Below, piece by piece: positions 1-7,813 of a stretch of DNA of 33,963 nucleotides. The notes under the pieces are model-generated. The model was given only the letters and a program-made list of their open reading frames with translations, did not search any database and was not told where the DNA came from. Numbering within the stretch: position 1 is the stretch's first letter; each line of letters begins with the position of its first letter. Origin of the DNA: an uncultured Methanobrevibacter sp. (GTDB lineage Archaea; Methanobacteriota; Methanobacteria; Methanobacteriales; Methanobacteriaceae); assembly GCA_900317865.1 (NCBI GenBank), contig ONIK01000009.1, positions 1-33,963 of the forward strand, in the 5' to 3' direction. Both the position numbers and the translations under genes were made by a program.

Positions 1-1
1 A

Positions 2-814
2 GCTGAAACTGAAACCATTAAAATGGGTCCTGGTGTAACCAACCCATATGTAAGAAGCCCAGCAATTTCCGCTTCTGCAATCGCAACTATTGACGAAATT
101 TCAGAAGGTAGAGCAACCTTCGGTATTGGTCCTGGTGACAAAGCAACTTTCGATGCTTTAGGAATTGAATGGACTAAACCAGTATCCACTATCAAAGCAG
201 CAATCGCTGACATCAACACATTATTAGCTGGTGAAAAAACTGAAGCTGGAGCAGCTTTAGGTGGAGTTAAAAAAGTACAAGATGCAATTCCTATTTACAT
301 GGGTGCACAAGGTCCTAAAATGTTAGAAACCGCTGGAGAAATCGCAGACGGTGTATTAATTAACGCTTCCAACCCTAAAGATTACGAAGCAGCTATGCCT
401 ATGATTAAAAAAGGTCTCGAAGCAGCTGGTGGAGACAAAGCATTCGATGTTGGTGCATACACTGCAACTTCAATCGGTCCTGACTCAGAAGCAGCTAAAA
501 ACGCAGCTAAAATCGTTGTTGCATTTATTGCAGCAGGTTCCCCACCTCCAGTTATTGAAAGACACGGATTACCAGAAGGATTCAACGAAAAAATGGGTGA
601 ATTCTTAGCTAAAGGTGACTTCGGTGGAGCTATTGGTGCTGTAACTCCTGAAGCTCTCGATGCATTTTCAGTATGTGGTACTCCTGATGAATTTATCCCT
701 AAAATTGAAGGCTTAGCTGAAATGGGTGTAACTCAATACGTAGCAGGTTCCCCTGTTGGTAAAGACGTAGAAGAATCCATTAAATTATTAGGAGAAGTAA
801 TCGCAAGTTTCTAA
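2..814 (+). CDS. mer: F420-dependent methylene-H4MPT reductase (5' end outside window)
   Basis: Mer reduces N5,N10-methylene-H4MPT to methyl-H4MPT with reduced F420, in the cytoplasmic C1 branch of methanogenesis. The open frame runs in from the left edge, with the first complete codon at position 2, and ends at 814, giving about 270 of the roughly 320 residues usual for the family. Visible family features are the luciferase-like TIM-barrel segments RATFGIGPGDKATFDALGI, PIYMGAQGPKMLE and GVLINASNP, and the C-terminal TPDEFIPKIEGLAEMGVTQY stretch. Codon use (ACC, TTC, GGT, AAC) is that of a highly expressed gene, as in hmd further right. A strong hairpin plus T-tract overlaps the stop, so it ends its transcript. 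The identity is secure; only the N-terminus cannot be described. Confidence 0.95.
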   Translation, partial: AETETIKMGPGVTNPYVRSPAISASAIATIDEISEGRATFGIGPGDKATFDALGIEWTKPVSTIKAAIADINTLLAGEKTEAGAALGGVKKVQDAIPIYMGAQGPKMLETAGEIADGVLINASNPKDYEAAMPMIKKGLEAAGGDKAFDVGAYTATSIGPDSEAAKNAAKIVVAFIAAGSPPPVIERHGLPEGFNEKMGEFLAKGDFGGAIGAVTPEALDAFSVCGTPDEFIPKIEGLAEMGVTQYVAGSPVGKDVEESIKLLGEVIASF

Positions 815-849
815 ACTTGCTTCCTTTTCTTTTTTTATTTTTTTTTAAA
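803..849 (+). terminator. Terminator of mer
   Basis: GCAAGTTT (803-810) and AAACTTGC (813-820) form a perfect inverted repeat that includes the mer stop codon. A long T-rich tract follows (821-849). This is a hairpin-plus-U-tract terminator placed where transcription of mer should end. Confidence 0.75.
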
Positions 850-1196
850 CCTGTATAAACCATACCAATTTAAGTGAATATTAAGTATACATATTTATTT
901 TACTAAATAACTCATTTTTTCATTAATAAAAAATTTAAACAATAATATTATTCCAGATTAGATTATTAACTAACTGGATATAGAAGTAACAATGCAGATT
1001 TATAACCGATTAAATTTAGAAAAAGTTACATTAAACCAATTGCCATTAATAAAGAGCCATAGAAAAAATATAGTATATACAAAACCAATAAGAAACAAAA
1101 CTAAAGACAATAACATTTACTTATCAGAGTATTCTAAAAATGATTTCTATAATATTATTTTTATTATGAAAAAATGAAACATGAATTTTATTTTTT
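821..1196. other. Intergenic stretch with one doubtful 61-codon frame
   Basis: This 376-base AT-rich gap separates mer from the convergent MATE gene. A 61-codon plus-strand frame at 992-1177 starts MQIYNRLNLEKV and ends IIFIMKK. It is Lys/Asn/Ile-rich, has no clear Shine-Dalgarno site (only AGAAG about 7 nt upstream) and no recognisable domain. I regard it as probably spurious, with a small chance of a real short gene. I see no RNA gene or repeat in this stretch. Confidence 0.35.
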
Positions 1197-2918
1197 TCAG
1201 TTTAATTTATGCAATATTGATAAAATATACAATAATAAAACGCTGATAACTATGAATAAAACTGTAGTTATATAATTGACATATTTTAAAAGCAAAAAGA
1301 ACAAAACAGTTAAAATGAATACTTCAATAACATGTAATTTCATTATATCCATTTTTCTACTGAGATAATAACCCATAATTATACAGATTATAGAAACAAT
1401 AGCTACGAATAAAATTGAATTAAAATGTAAATTAAAACACATATATAAAATTAATAGGACTGTAATAACCACCAATATTAAAGCCAAAAGCAATAATCCT
1501 CTTTTTAAAACACTTGAATCAAATCCATCATCAGATTTGATTTCATCAATACTTTTATCTTCTTTTTTAAAATTTTTAACTGTTGATTTACCATCATATT
1601 TTTTATCAAAATTCTTGAACAAATACCTCAAGAATAAATAATATACCATTCCCATAACTACCTCGGTAATGATGATTGAAATCAAAACACTGCCTGCATG
1701 TTTTAAAAGTAAACCCAACACATAGATTAAACAAATTTCCAAGATAATTTTAACTGCTGTAAAAAGCAGTGAATACATACTTTTTCCAAAACCATCCAAC
1801 ATTTTTGATGAGATCATGGAAAATGGAACTGCAAGTATACTAACTATTCCTCCTACTGCTATCCAAAATATTTCAGTTTGTATTTCTGTAATTCCGAACA
1901 AACCAAATATATAATTTCTAGCAATGAAGAATAAAATCATTACTGGTAATGTAGTAAAAAATGATAATTTAAGTACATATTTATACATAGCATTTATTTC
2001 ATCGAATTTACGTGCCCCAAATAAATGTCCAGTAACACTCATTAATGCCCTACCAAAAGCTCTAATATGAACAACTAGCATATTCTTTAATTTATTTGCA
2101 ATAGAATATAAAATCGGACCCATGGTGTTCATAGATATTAACAGAGTAGCATTAATATATGAAGCAGAAATAAGCCACAATGCATTATCTAAAAAATTTG
2201 GAAGTGCTACCTTTAAGATTTCAATAATGATATATGGACGAAATTTATAGTAATTTAAAGATAAAGGAACTTTTGTTTTGCCGGAAAGATATAAATACAA
2301 AATTGGAATAAAAACAACAAAAGAAGATATAACAGTAGCATATGCTAGCCCTTTGATTCCCAAATCCAAATAAAAAATAAAAATAGGATCCAGAATTATA
2401 TTTAAAATATTAGACACTATTATTAATGTAGTGGGAGTTATTGAATTTCCTTCGGCCTGCAATGTTTCTGAAAACAGATTATTGAAAATAAAAACATATG
2501 AAAAAACTATAATCGGAACTAAATAGTCAAAAATCAAAACATATGATTTTTCACTAACAGAATAAAACAAAACTCCATATACAAACAAAAATAATAATAT
2601 AATAATAAACCATACTACATTACAGGTTATCAAACCATGAATTAATGCATTATATGAACTTTCATAATCCCCCGATCCGATAAAACGAGACATGATTGAA
2701 TTAGTTCCCTGACCTATTGAATCACCCATTGAAAAAATAAATGTAACAAATGGAATGGACATTCCCAATGCATAAAATGCATCAGCATTTATTTTAGACA
2801 CCCACAATAAATCCACTATCCCATAGATGGCATCAAAGATACAAAATGCAATTATGGGTAAAGATAATGTAAAAAAAGATTTTTTAGGATTGGATACCAA
2901 ATCAATTTTCTCTTTCAT
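1197..2918 (-). CDS. MATE-family exporter with extra C-terminal membrane domain
   Basis: This is a cytoplasmic-membrane MATE/DinF-type secondary transporter, probably a Na+- or H+-driven drug or metabolite exporter; the substrate cannot be read from sequence. The first 450 residues have the twelve-helix MATE pattern, opening with KKSFFTLSLPIIAFCIFDAIYGIVDLLWV and with the paired repeat starting near residue 230 (ALPNFLDNALWLISASYI). A charged linker (about 430-470, rich in Lys and Asp) is followed by about 100 residues with three to four further hydrophobic helices (LLLLALILVVITVLLILYM and on). This makes 573 residues against about 450 for the family. The gene stands alone. A TATA box ends about 20 nt before the ATG, so the mRNA is probably leaderless or nearly so. 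A 9-bp inverted repeat next to the TATA box suggests a repressor. Confidence 0.88.
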   Translation of the reverse strand: MKEKIDLVSNPKKSFFTLSLPIIAFCIFDAIYGIVDLLWVSKINADAFYALGMSIPFVTFIFSMGDSIGQGTNSIMSRFIGSGDYESSYNALIHGLITCNVVWFIIILLFLFVYGVLFYSVSEKSYVLIFDYLVPIIVFSYVFIFNNLFSETLQAEGNSITPTTLIIVSNILNIILDPIFIFYLDLGIKGLAYATVISSFVVFIPILYLYLSGKTKVPLSLNYYKFRPYIIIEILKVALPNFLDNALWLISASYINATLLISMNTMGPILYSIANKLKNMLVVHIRAFGRALMSVTGHLFGARKFDEINAMYKYVLKLSFFTTLPVMILFFIARNYIFGLFGITEIQTEIFWIAVGGIVSILAVPFSMISSKMLDGFGKSMYSLLFTAVKIILEICLIYVLGLLLKHAGSVLISIIITEVVMGMVYYLFLRYLFKNFDKKYDGKSTVKNFKKEDKSIDEIKSDDGFDSSVLKRGLLLLALILVVITVLLILYMCFNLHFNSILFVAIVSIICIIMGYYLSRKMDIMKLHVIEVFILTVLFFLLLKYVNYITTVLFIVISVLLLYILSILHKLN

Positions 2919-2939
2919 AAACTAATAATATATGTTTCT

Positions 2940-2983
2940 TTTATATAAACATTATGTTGCAACACATTTATAAACAACATAAT
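2940..2983 (-). promoter_or_regulatory. MATE gene promoter with candidate operator
   Basis: On the minus strand a TTTATATAA-type TATA box lies at 2940-2949, just before the ATG at 2918. Immediately upstream, ATTATGTTG (2951-2959) and CAACATAAT (2975-2983) form a perfect 9-bp inverted repeat with a 15-nt spacer. Nested at 2955-2964 is the 10-bp palindrome TGTTGCAACA. The position fits a TetR- or MarR-type operator controlling the exporter. The regulator is not adjacent. Confidence 0.55.
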
Positions 2984-3116
2984 TCATTTTTAGTAATGAA
3001 AGTCCCATAAAATAACCAAATTTTTAAAGCTCAACAATCTACCAAATTACACAGACTAATAACAAAACTTTTTTTAACAACAATTTTAATTATAACATAA
3101 TTCCAATAATATTATA

Positions 3117-4199
3117 ATGGAAATTGAAAATTTATGTAAAGAAATTCGAAGTAGGGCTTTTGAGCGAAAAGATCCAAAAACACCTGAACAGGTTGGTGCA
3201 AGTTGGTATAATGATGATTTAACATATGATGGTATTTCAAAAACATTATTTATTATTCTTCCAACTCCGGGATGCTCATGGGCATTGGGAGACAGTGGCG
3301 GATGTACCATGTGCAGTTATGTATCCGATTGTACATTGGAACCGATTGATACTGAAACTATTCTTAATATTTTTCATGACCACTTATCCCGATTTGATAT
3401 TGAAAATGAAGATAAAATAGCTGTGAAATTATTTGCATCAGGAAGTTTTCTTAATCCATACGAACTTCCGACAGATGCGCGTGATGAAATATTAACTACT
3501 CTATCCAATATGAGCAATGTTTCAGAAATTATTGTTGAGTCAAGGCCAGAATATGTAAAGGAAGAATATTTGGATGACATTTTTAATATTATTGGAGACA
3601 GATTATTTGAAGTCAGCATAGGTCTTGAAACATCAAATGATTATACTCGCGTGAATAAAATTAACAAAGGTTTTACTTTCAAAGATTTTGAAGATGCAGT
3701 TAAACTGATGCAGAACTTAAGAGATGCCAAAGGATATAACCTTAAATCAAAAGCATATATCTTTGTAAAACCTATACTCGTTAGCGAATCCCAAACAATA
3801 GCTGAAGCAATTCAGACTGCAAAAGATTGTGAATCCATAGGTGTAGACAGATTATCTTTCTGCCCTGCAACAATTCATAGCGGAACAGTTATTGAAAGGT
3901 TATGGAGAAAAGGCGCCTATCAACCACCATGGATTTGGAGCTGTGTTAAAATCATTAACACAGTCAGACAAGAAGTTAACATACCTGCGCTTCTTGATAC
4001 ATCAGGATTTGGTTCCAGACGAGGCCCATACAATTGTAAAAAATGTAATAAAGACTTAAAACATATGATTATCGATTGTAATTTAACTCAAAGTATTATT
4101 GAATATGAATGTGAATGTAAAGATGAATGGTTGGCTGAAGTCAAAAATGCAGACATGAACGAGTCAACAGTTAAAATCAAACACATACCATTATATTGA
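3117..4199 (+). CDS. Archaeosine biosynthesis radical SAM enzyme RaSEA
   Basis: RaSEA works with ArcS on archaeal tRNA: ArcS attaches lysine to preQ0 at position 15 and RaSEA cleaves the adduct to leave archaeosine (established for Thermococcus). The protein has 360 residues, the normal family length. Its radical SAM cluster motif is PGCSWALGDSGGCTMC, a Cys-X9-Cys-X2-Cys arrangement as in Elp3-like enzymes, near residues 54-67. EIIVESRPEYV and SIGLETSNDYTRVNKINKGF follow, typical of the Elp3/RaSEA barrel. A C-terminal zinc-ribbon-like CKKC...C.C.C segment lies at about 305-340. The ATG follows an AT-rich stretch with a TATA-like TAATTATAA about 25 nt upstream and no clear Shine-Dalgarno site, which suggests a leaderless mRNA. 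The other genes of the pathway are not in the window. Confidence 0.9.
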   Translation: MEIENLCKEIRSRAFERKDPKTPEQVGASWYNDDLTYDGISKTLFIILPTPGCSWALGDSGGCTMCSYVSDCTLEPIDTETILNIFHDHLSRFDIENEDKIAVKLFASGSFLNPYELPTDARDEILTTLSNMSNVSEIIVESRPEYVKEEYLDDIFNIIGDRLFEVSIGLETSNDYTRVNKINKGFTFKDFEDAVKLMQNLRDAKGYNLKSKAYIFVKPILVSESQTIAEAIQTAKDCESIGVDRLSFCPATIHSGTVIERLWRKGAYQPPWIWSCVKIINTVRQEVNIPALLDTSGFGSRRGPYNCKKCNKDLKHMIIDCNLTQSIIEYECECKDEWLAEVKNADMNESTVKIKHIPLY

Positions 4200-4233
4200 A
4201 TAATACATAATAATTATTAATTGGAGGATTTAG

Positions 4234-4713
4234 ATGAAAAATAAAATTGTTAGTTTACTATCAATTATTTTTGGAATAATGATAATTTCATTTCCCCTGC
4301 TGGGAGTGGTAACCCCGAGTGCGATAATTGGATTATCCGTTCTGTTCATATCCATTTATGCATTAATGATGGGAATTTCAATAATTGATTATAATAAATA
4401 TGGTGCTATTACTGATTTAGTTTCAGGAGTTGTACTTCTTTTAATAAGTATTGGATTAATATTTGATCCTGCAATGTTCAGCTTTTTAGCTGAAATAAGC
4501 CTTTACTTGGCAGGAATAATATTGATTATTGCAGGTCTTGTTTCCTTAATTAATAACCGCAGTTCCAAATATGGATTCTATATAGGAATAATCGGAATAA
4601 TATTAGGTGTATGTTATATTATTATTGGAAGTTACGTTGCAGATCCATATATCCTAGGTACATTAATCGGATTATGGTTAATAATTGGTGGTGCCATGAG
4701 ATTATTAAATTAA
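4234..4713 (+). CDS. Small integral membrane protein, DUF308/HdeD-like
   Basis: This 159-residue protein is almost wholly hydrophobic, with about six transmembrane helices arranged as helical hairpins (FGIMIISFPLLGV, SAIIGLSVLFISIYALMMGISII, LVSGVVLLLISIGLIF, YLAGIILIIAGLVSLI, IGIIGIILGVCYIIIG, LGTLIGLWLIIGGAMRLL). The recurring Gly/Ile pattern and the IIGGAMRLL end resemble DUF308 (HdeD-type) proteins, whose function in archaea is unknown. A strong Shine-Dalgarno TTGGAGGA sits 7-8 nt before the ATG. It lies 34 nt downstream of the archaeosine gene and could be cotranscribed with it, but I see no functional link. Confidence 0.7.
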   Translation: MKNKIVSLLSIIFGIMIISFPLLGVVTPSAIIGLSVLFISIYALMMGISIIDYNKYGAITDLVSGVVLLLISIGLIFDPAMFSFLAEISLYLAGIILIIAGLVSLINNRSSKYGFYIGIIGIILGVCYIIIGSYVADPYILGTLIGLWLIIGGAMRLLN

Positions 4714-4743
4714 TCTCTTAACTTTATTTTTTTGGTGTTTATT

Positions 4744-6015
4744 TTGATATGTATAAGTGCAGATTTTGATCCTGTTCACAAAGGTCATGAAAAATTAATT
4801 AGTGAAGCTCGAAAAATTGCTGATAAGGAATCTAAAAAAGTAGTTGTTTATTTAAATAAGGGTTTCAGTGCCAATCACGCTCCTTTTTTTACAAGTTTTG
4901 AAGCCAGAAGTGAAATGGCTCTGGCATTAGGTGCTGATGAAATTAAATCATTTGAAGGACTTCACCACAGATTGGTACTATCATACAGTGTCCCAATCAG
5001 ACTTCAACAGATGATTGATGACGGTGCAACAGATTATATAACATCTGCAAGCATTTCTTTAGATGAAATTGCCTCAAAAGCTCAAAAATTTATTGATGAA
5101 GGTAATTTTGTTGGAATGCCGAAAAATTTTAAAAATAGAAATGAAATCCGATGGTATGCATTGAATGCATTTCTAGGTTCCAAATTAAAATTCCATATTG
5201 TGAAGGAATTCAATAAAGATAAATACTCTGGCCGTTTAATTAGACAATCCATTATTGACAATGACTATGTCATAACCAATGAAATTAAAAAGTTGCTTCC
5301 AAAATCAACTGTAGATATTCTTGAAAATGAAATAGAAAAGAACAACATTAATCTTGACAGAAATTGGGCGGATATTTATAAAAGAATGAATACGTATTCC
5401 AGAGGAAATCTCACAAAAATAGCTTACCTTAATGGAGAAACAATAAATCAAATAATCAAAAAAAGAGTATATTCCAATCCGGAATCTGTTTGGGCAGCTT
5501 TTAGAAGATCTAATTATGGTCCTGTTATGACCCGTCTTGCAATAAGTTCTATTGAGGAGGAAGTTACCAAAAAAGAAGTAATGGATTTAATGAAAAGTTA
5601 TGAGTCCAAGGGAGTCATTCCTGAAATGCAAAAAGTTTCCAAGGTAATTGAGCGAGCATGGTATGTTGCATCAAAAACCCATGAAGGAATGAGTGCTAAA
5701 AAAGCCAATGATGAATTCAGACAAGGAAACATTGAAGTTAAAGACGTACCTCTAGAACTGAATGCAGGATTAAATCTCACCCGTTTTGAAACAAAAATAA
5801 TGAAAGAAAATTTGAATGCAGATTTATATATTGATAAAAATAATAAAATATCTGTTCAACTTAAAAGTGAAGGTAAAAAGATTAAAACCAATTTAAGATT
5901 ACCTGCCAAGGAAGTCACATATCTAAGATATATAATGGATTCACATTTCATTCCAGTTACTGCAAAAAGCAAAAAAGATAAAAAAGGATATAAAATTAAT
6001 ATTAAAATTGCTTGA
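4744..6015 (+). CDS. HIGH-motif nucleotidyltransferase, TmcAL-like
   Basis: The N-terminal domain (about 1-200) is a Rossmann nucleotidyltransferase: ISADFDPVHKGHEKLISEARK carries the HxGH signature and LNKGFSANHAPFFTSFEARSEMALALGAD the second ATP-side element. The order resembles TmcAL (tRNA-Met cytidine acetate ligase), in which such a domain activates acetate for tRNA C34. The remaining 220 residues are Lys-rich and unassigned. I take the TTG at 4744 (423 residues, MICISADFD) because GGTG at 4734-4737 lies 6 nt upstream, the arrangement used by other TTG-start genes here. Alternatives are TTG 4732 and GTG 4735. The 3' end overlaps the convergent gene by 14 bp. The family is fairly certain; the substrate is not. 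Confidence 0.75.
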   Translation: MICISADFDPVHKGHEKLISEARKIADKESKKVVVYLNKGFSANHAPFFTSFEARSEMALALGADEIKSFEGLHHRLVLSYSVPIRLQQMIDDGATDYITSASISLDEIASKAQKFIDEGNFVGMPKNFKNRNEIRWYALNAFLGSKLKFHIVKEFNKDKYSGRLIRQSIIDNDYVITNEIKKLLPKSTVDILENEIEKNNINLDRNWADIYKRMNTYSRGNLTKIAYLNGETINQIIKKRVYSNPESVWAAFRRSNYGPVMTRLAISSIEEEVTKKEVMDLMKSYESKGVIPEMQKVSKVIERAWYVASKTHEGMSAKKANDEFRQGNIEVKDVPLELNAGLNLTRFETKIMKENLNADLYIDKNNKISVQLKSEGKKIKTNLRLPAKEVTYLRYIMDSHFIPVTAKSKKDKKGYKINIKIA

Positions 6016-6739
6016 GTTTATCAAGGGCGGCTTTAATCATATCCAAATCATCATCATTAAAATAATTTAAGATTTCTTCCATTTCTTCAGCTTTTCTTTT
6101 TGAATATTTTAAAGTATTATTGATTCTTGAAAGAGATTTATCTTTAAAATCATCCCCTTCAGTTATTGATAGTGTATCAAAAAACTCATCTTCAAAATCT
6201 AGTTTTTTAGCCAAATCATATGTTTCTATCAATAAAACAGATAATGATTTTGTATATGTACTTCTAAGTAATTTTAATTTAGAAGCATCCCCAATTTTAT
6301 CCGAAATAATCTTTACATTCAAAAATTCATTTAAAAAAAGCAGTTCACGGGCATTTTTTCCGGACAGGAATAATGTTGGTGATTCGGAATCAATTTTTCC
6401 AATAATTGCCCCATCTACAAAATTGTCTAAAAGATTATTGATTTTTTCTGTTGTGGCAGGTGAAATATTATTTAAATCCAAATAAATTCCACTGCAATAT
6501 TTACCGTATTTACCTGCAACTTCAACTGCTTTTGAAGGACTGACTGCTGAAATTACAATATCCGCCCCAGCCAATGCTTCACAAAATGAATCATAAACCG
6601 AAATATCTGCTTTATTGATTAATTCAATCGTATTTCCTGAGCGATTTTCATCTGATGTTATTAAATCAATTTCAGAAGATTGAATTATTTTAGAAAGTGT
6701 ATATGAAACTTTTCCAAAACCAATAAAAGCAATATTCAT
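6002..6739 (-). CDS. NAD(P)-binding dehydrogenase-like protein, DUF1932 type
   Basis: The protein has 245 residues. The N-terminus MNIAFIGFGKVSYTLSKII is a Rossmann GxGxxS/A dinucleotide-binding start, followed by ADIVISAVSPSKAVEVA and IYLDLNNISPATTEKI. These are typical of the 6-phosphogluconate/beta-hydroxyacid dehydrogenase fold. The second half (about 150-245), with KLKLLRSTYTKSLSVLLIETYDLA, matches the helical DUF1932 domain. Substrate unknown. It is the last gene of the six-gene minus-strand operon and starts 7 nt after the DUF89 gene, with a GTGGT-type Shine-Dalgarno. Its last 14 bp overlap the end of the convergent nucleotidyltransferase. It could instead be an F420-linked oxidoreductase relative, but it lacks the clear F420:NADP signature. 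Confidence 0.75.
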   Translation of the reverse strand: MNIAFIGFGKVSYTLSKIIQSSEIDLITSDENRSGNTIELINKADISVYDSFCEALAGADIVISAVSPSKAVEVAGKYGKYCSGIYLDLNNISPATTEKINNLLDNFVDGAIIGKIDSESPTLFLSGKNARELLFLNEFLNVKIISDKIGDASKLKLLRSTYTKSLSVLLIETYDLAKKLDFEDEFFDTLSITEGDDFKDKSLSRINNTLKYSKRKAEEMEEILNYFNDDDLDMIKAALDKLKQF

Positions 6740-6746
6740 AGTACCA

Positions 6747-7607
6747 CTATTTTTTTAAAATAAGCATATCTTTAAGATTAACACCAATATCACGAGCAAT
6801 AGTATTACACTTTGCACAAAGCAAAAAGTAAATATCCTTATCCGACAAATCAATTTCTGTTAATCCTTCATAATTTCCCATTCCTTTGGAAATAATGAAT
6901 TCATGACTGTTAAAAATCTCCCTAAATTCATCTGAAATTTCACTATCCACATATCCTACAGTTCCGGCACCTATCTCTACAATTTCACCGAATTCATCCA
7001 AACCTGCACTAATTGCATCTTCCATGCATGCATCATTTAATATAGGTTTAGATTTTACTGCAATAGTGATGTCCAAATCATATTCTTTAATTTTAGATAA
7101 TAATAACTTATCAAAAACGATTTCACCAGTATTATCAACCAGATACAATACTTTATCCTGTTTTTCAAGGGATTCTTCAAATGGAGCAATGTCTTTTATT
7201 ACCAACTCATTATCCAATGAATCAGCCAACAATTGCTCAATGTCATCACTTAATTCAAAGGCACCAAAATCTAGGATATTGCCAACAATAGCTATTTTTA
7301 CACGATTTTCCAGAGAATCATTCTCTTTTAAAATATTTTTTGCCAATGGCAAGAATTTCAATGCTATTTCATTACCCAATTTCTTCTGATTAATGTAGGG
7401 ATCTTCACAACCGGTTTTAGCTTTAATAAGATTATGAATATGAGAACCAGTTTTATTTGAGTTAGTTCCTTTCTTAAATGTTGTAGCTAAAAATTTAAAA
7501 ATATCATTCATTAACTCCATTTTTAAATCTTCGTTATCTGTTGCTAAATCTATAGCTTCACGAGCTTGCCTTAAAAAACAAGGACCACATTCATAACTAA
7601 TCTTCAA
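6747..7607 (-). CDS. DUF89 metal-dependent phosphatase, subfamily I
   Basis: DUF89 proteins are Mn/Co/Ni-dependent phosphatases thought to remove damaged or surplus phosphometabolites. Archaeal subfamily I members carry paired cysteines. Here the N-terminus has MKISYECGPCFLRQ (CxxC at residues 7 and 10), the helical domain follows, and the metal/phosphate site is in LVDNTGEIVFDKLLL (about residues 156-170) and AVKSKPILNDA. Length 286 is normal. The start is TTG at 7607. Its Shine-Dalgarno GGTGG (7614-7618) lies inside the diglycine codons of the upstream ubiquitin-like gene, 6 nt away. It lies in the operon with tRNA thiolation genes, which hints at a sulfur or nucleotide metabolite as substrate, but this is inference. 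Confidence 0.85.
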   Translation of the reverse strand: MKISYECGPCFLRQAREAIDLATDNEDLKMELMNDIFKFLATTFKKGTNSNKTGSHIHNLIKAKTGCEDPYINQKKLGNEIALKFLPLAKNILKENDSLENRVKIAIVGNILDFGAFELSDDIEQLLADSLDNELVIKDIAPFEESLEKQDKVLYLVDNTGEIVFDKLLLSKIKEYDLDITIAVKSKPILNDACMEDAISAGLDEFGEIVEIGAGTVGYVDSEISDEFREIFNSHEFIISKGMGNYEGLTEIDLSDKDIYFLLCAKCNTIARDIGVNLKDMLILKK

Positions 7608-7609
7608 AA

Positions 7610-7813
7610 TTAACCACCATATATTATTTGAATTAATTGAATTTCATCATCTTCATTAATTATAGTATCCTCTATTACCAACTCACCATTTTGCTTTGCA
7701 ACAACTGTTTGAGTTGATAGGCCTAATTCAGTTATTAAATCTTTAATAGCGTAATTTTCCTGAGGTATTTCTTTTAATTCTGATTTATTTTTATATTTTA
7801 AAGTAAAAGACAT
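7610..7813 (-). CDS. Ubiquitin-like sulfur carrier (MoaD/ThiS/TtuB family)
   Basis: This is a 67-residue beta-grasp protein ending IIYGG. The C-terminal Gly-Gly is the site that an E1-like enzyme adenylates and converts to thiocarboxylate in MoaD, ThiS, TtuB and archaeal SAMPs. The central QTVVAKQNGELVIEDTII matches the family. It lies directly against the tRNA thiolase gene (that stop at 7814, this ATG at 7813), with GGTGAT as Shine-Dalgarno inside the end of the thiolase frame. The most likely role is therefore sulfur donor for tRNA 2-thiouridine or 2-thio-ribothymidine synthesis. The E1 partner is not in the operon; the ThiF-like hcgE at 25.8 kb belongs to another pathway. Confidence 0.85.
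   Translation of the reverse strand: MSFTLKYKNKSELKEIPQENYAIKDLITELGLSTQTVVAKQNGELVIEDTIINEDDEIQLIQIIYGG

Noticed and set aside
992..1177. 61-codon frame between mer and the MATE gene
   Set aside because: No clear ribosome-binding site, promoter or domain, and the composition is that of AT-rich gap sequence. Kept only as a note in the intergenic entry.
6802..6808. GTATTAC heptamer inside the DUF89 gene
   Set aside because: An isolated copy in coding sequence without a partner site or promoter. A single heptamer is expected by chance in DNA of this composition; only the clustered intergenic copies count.
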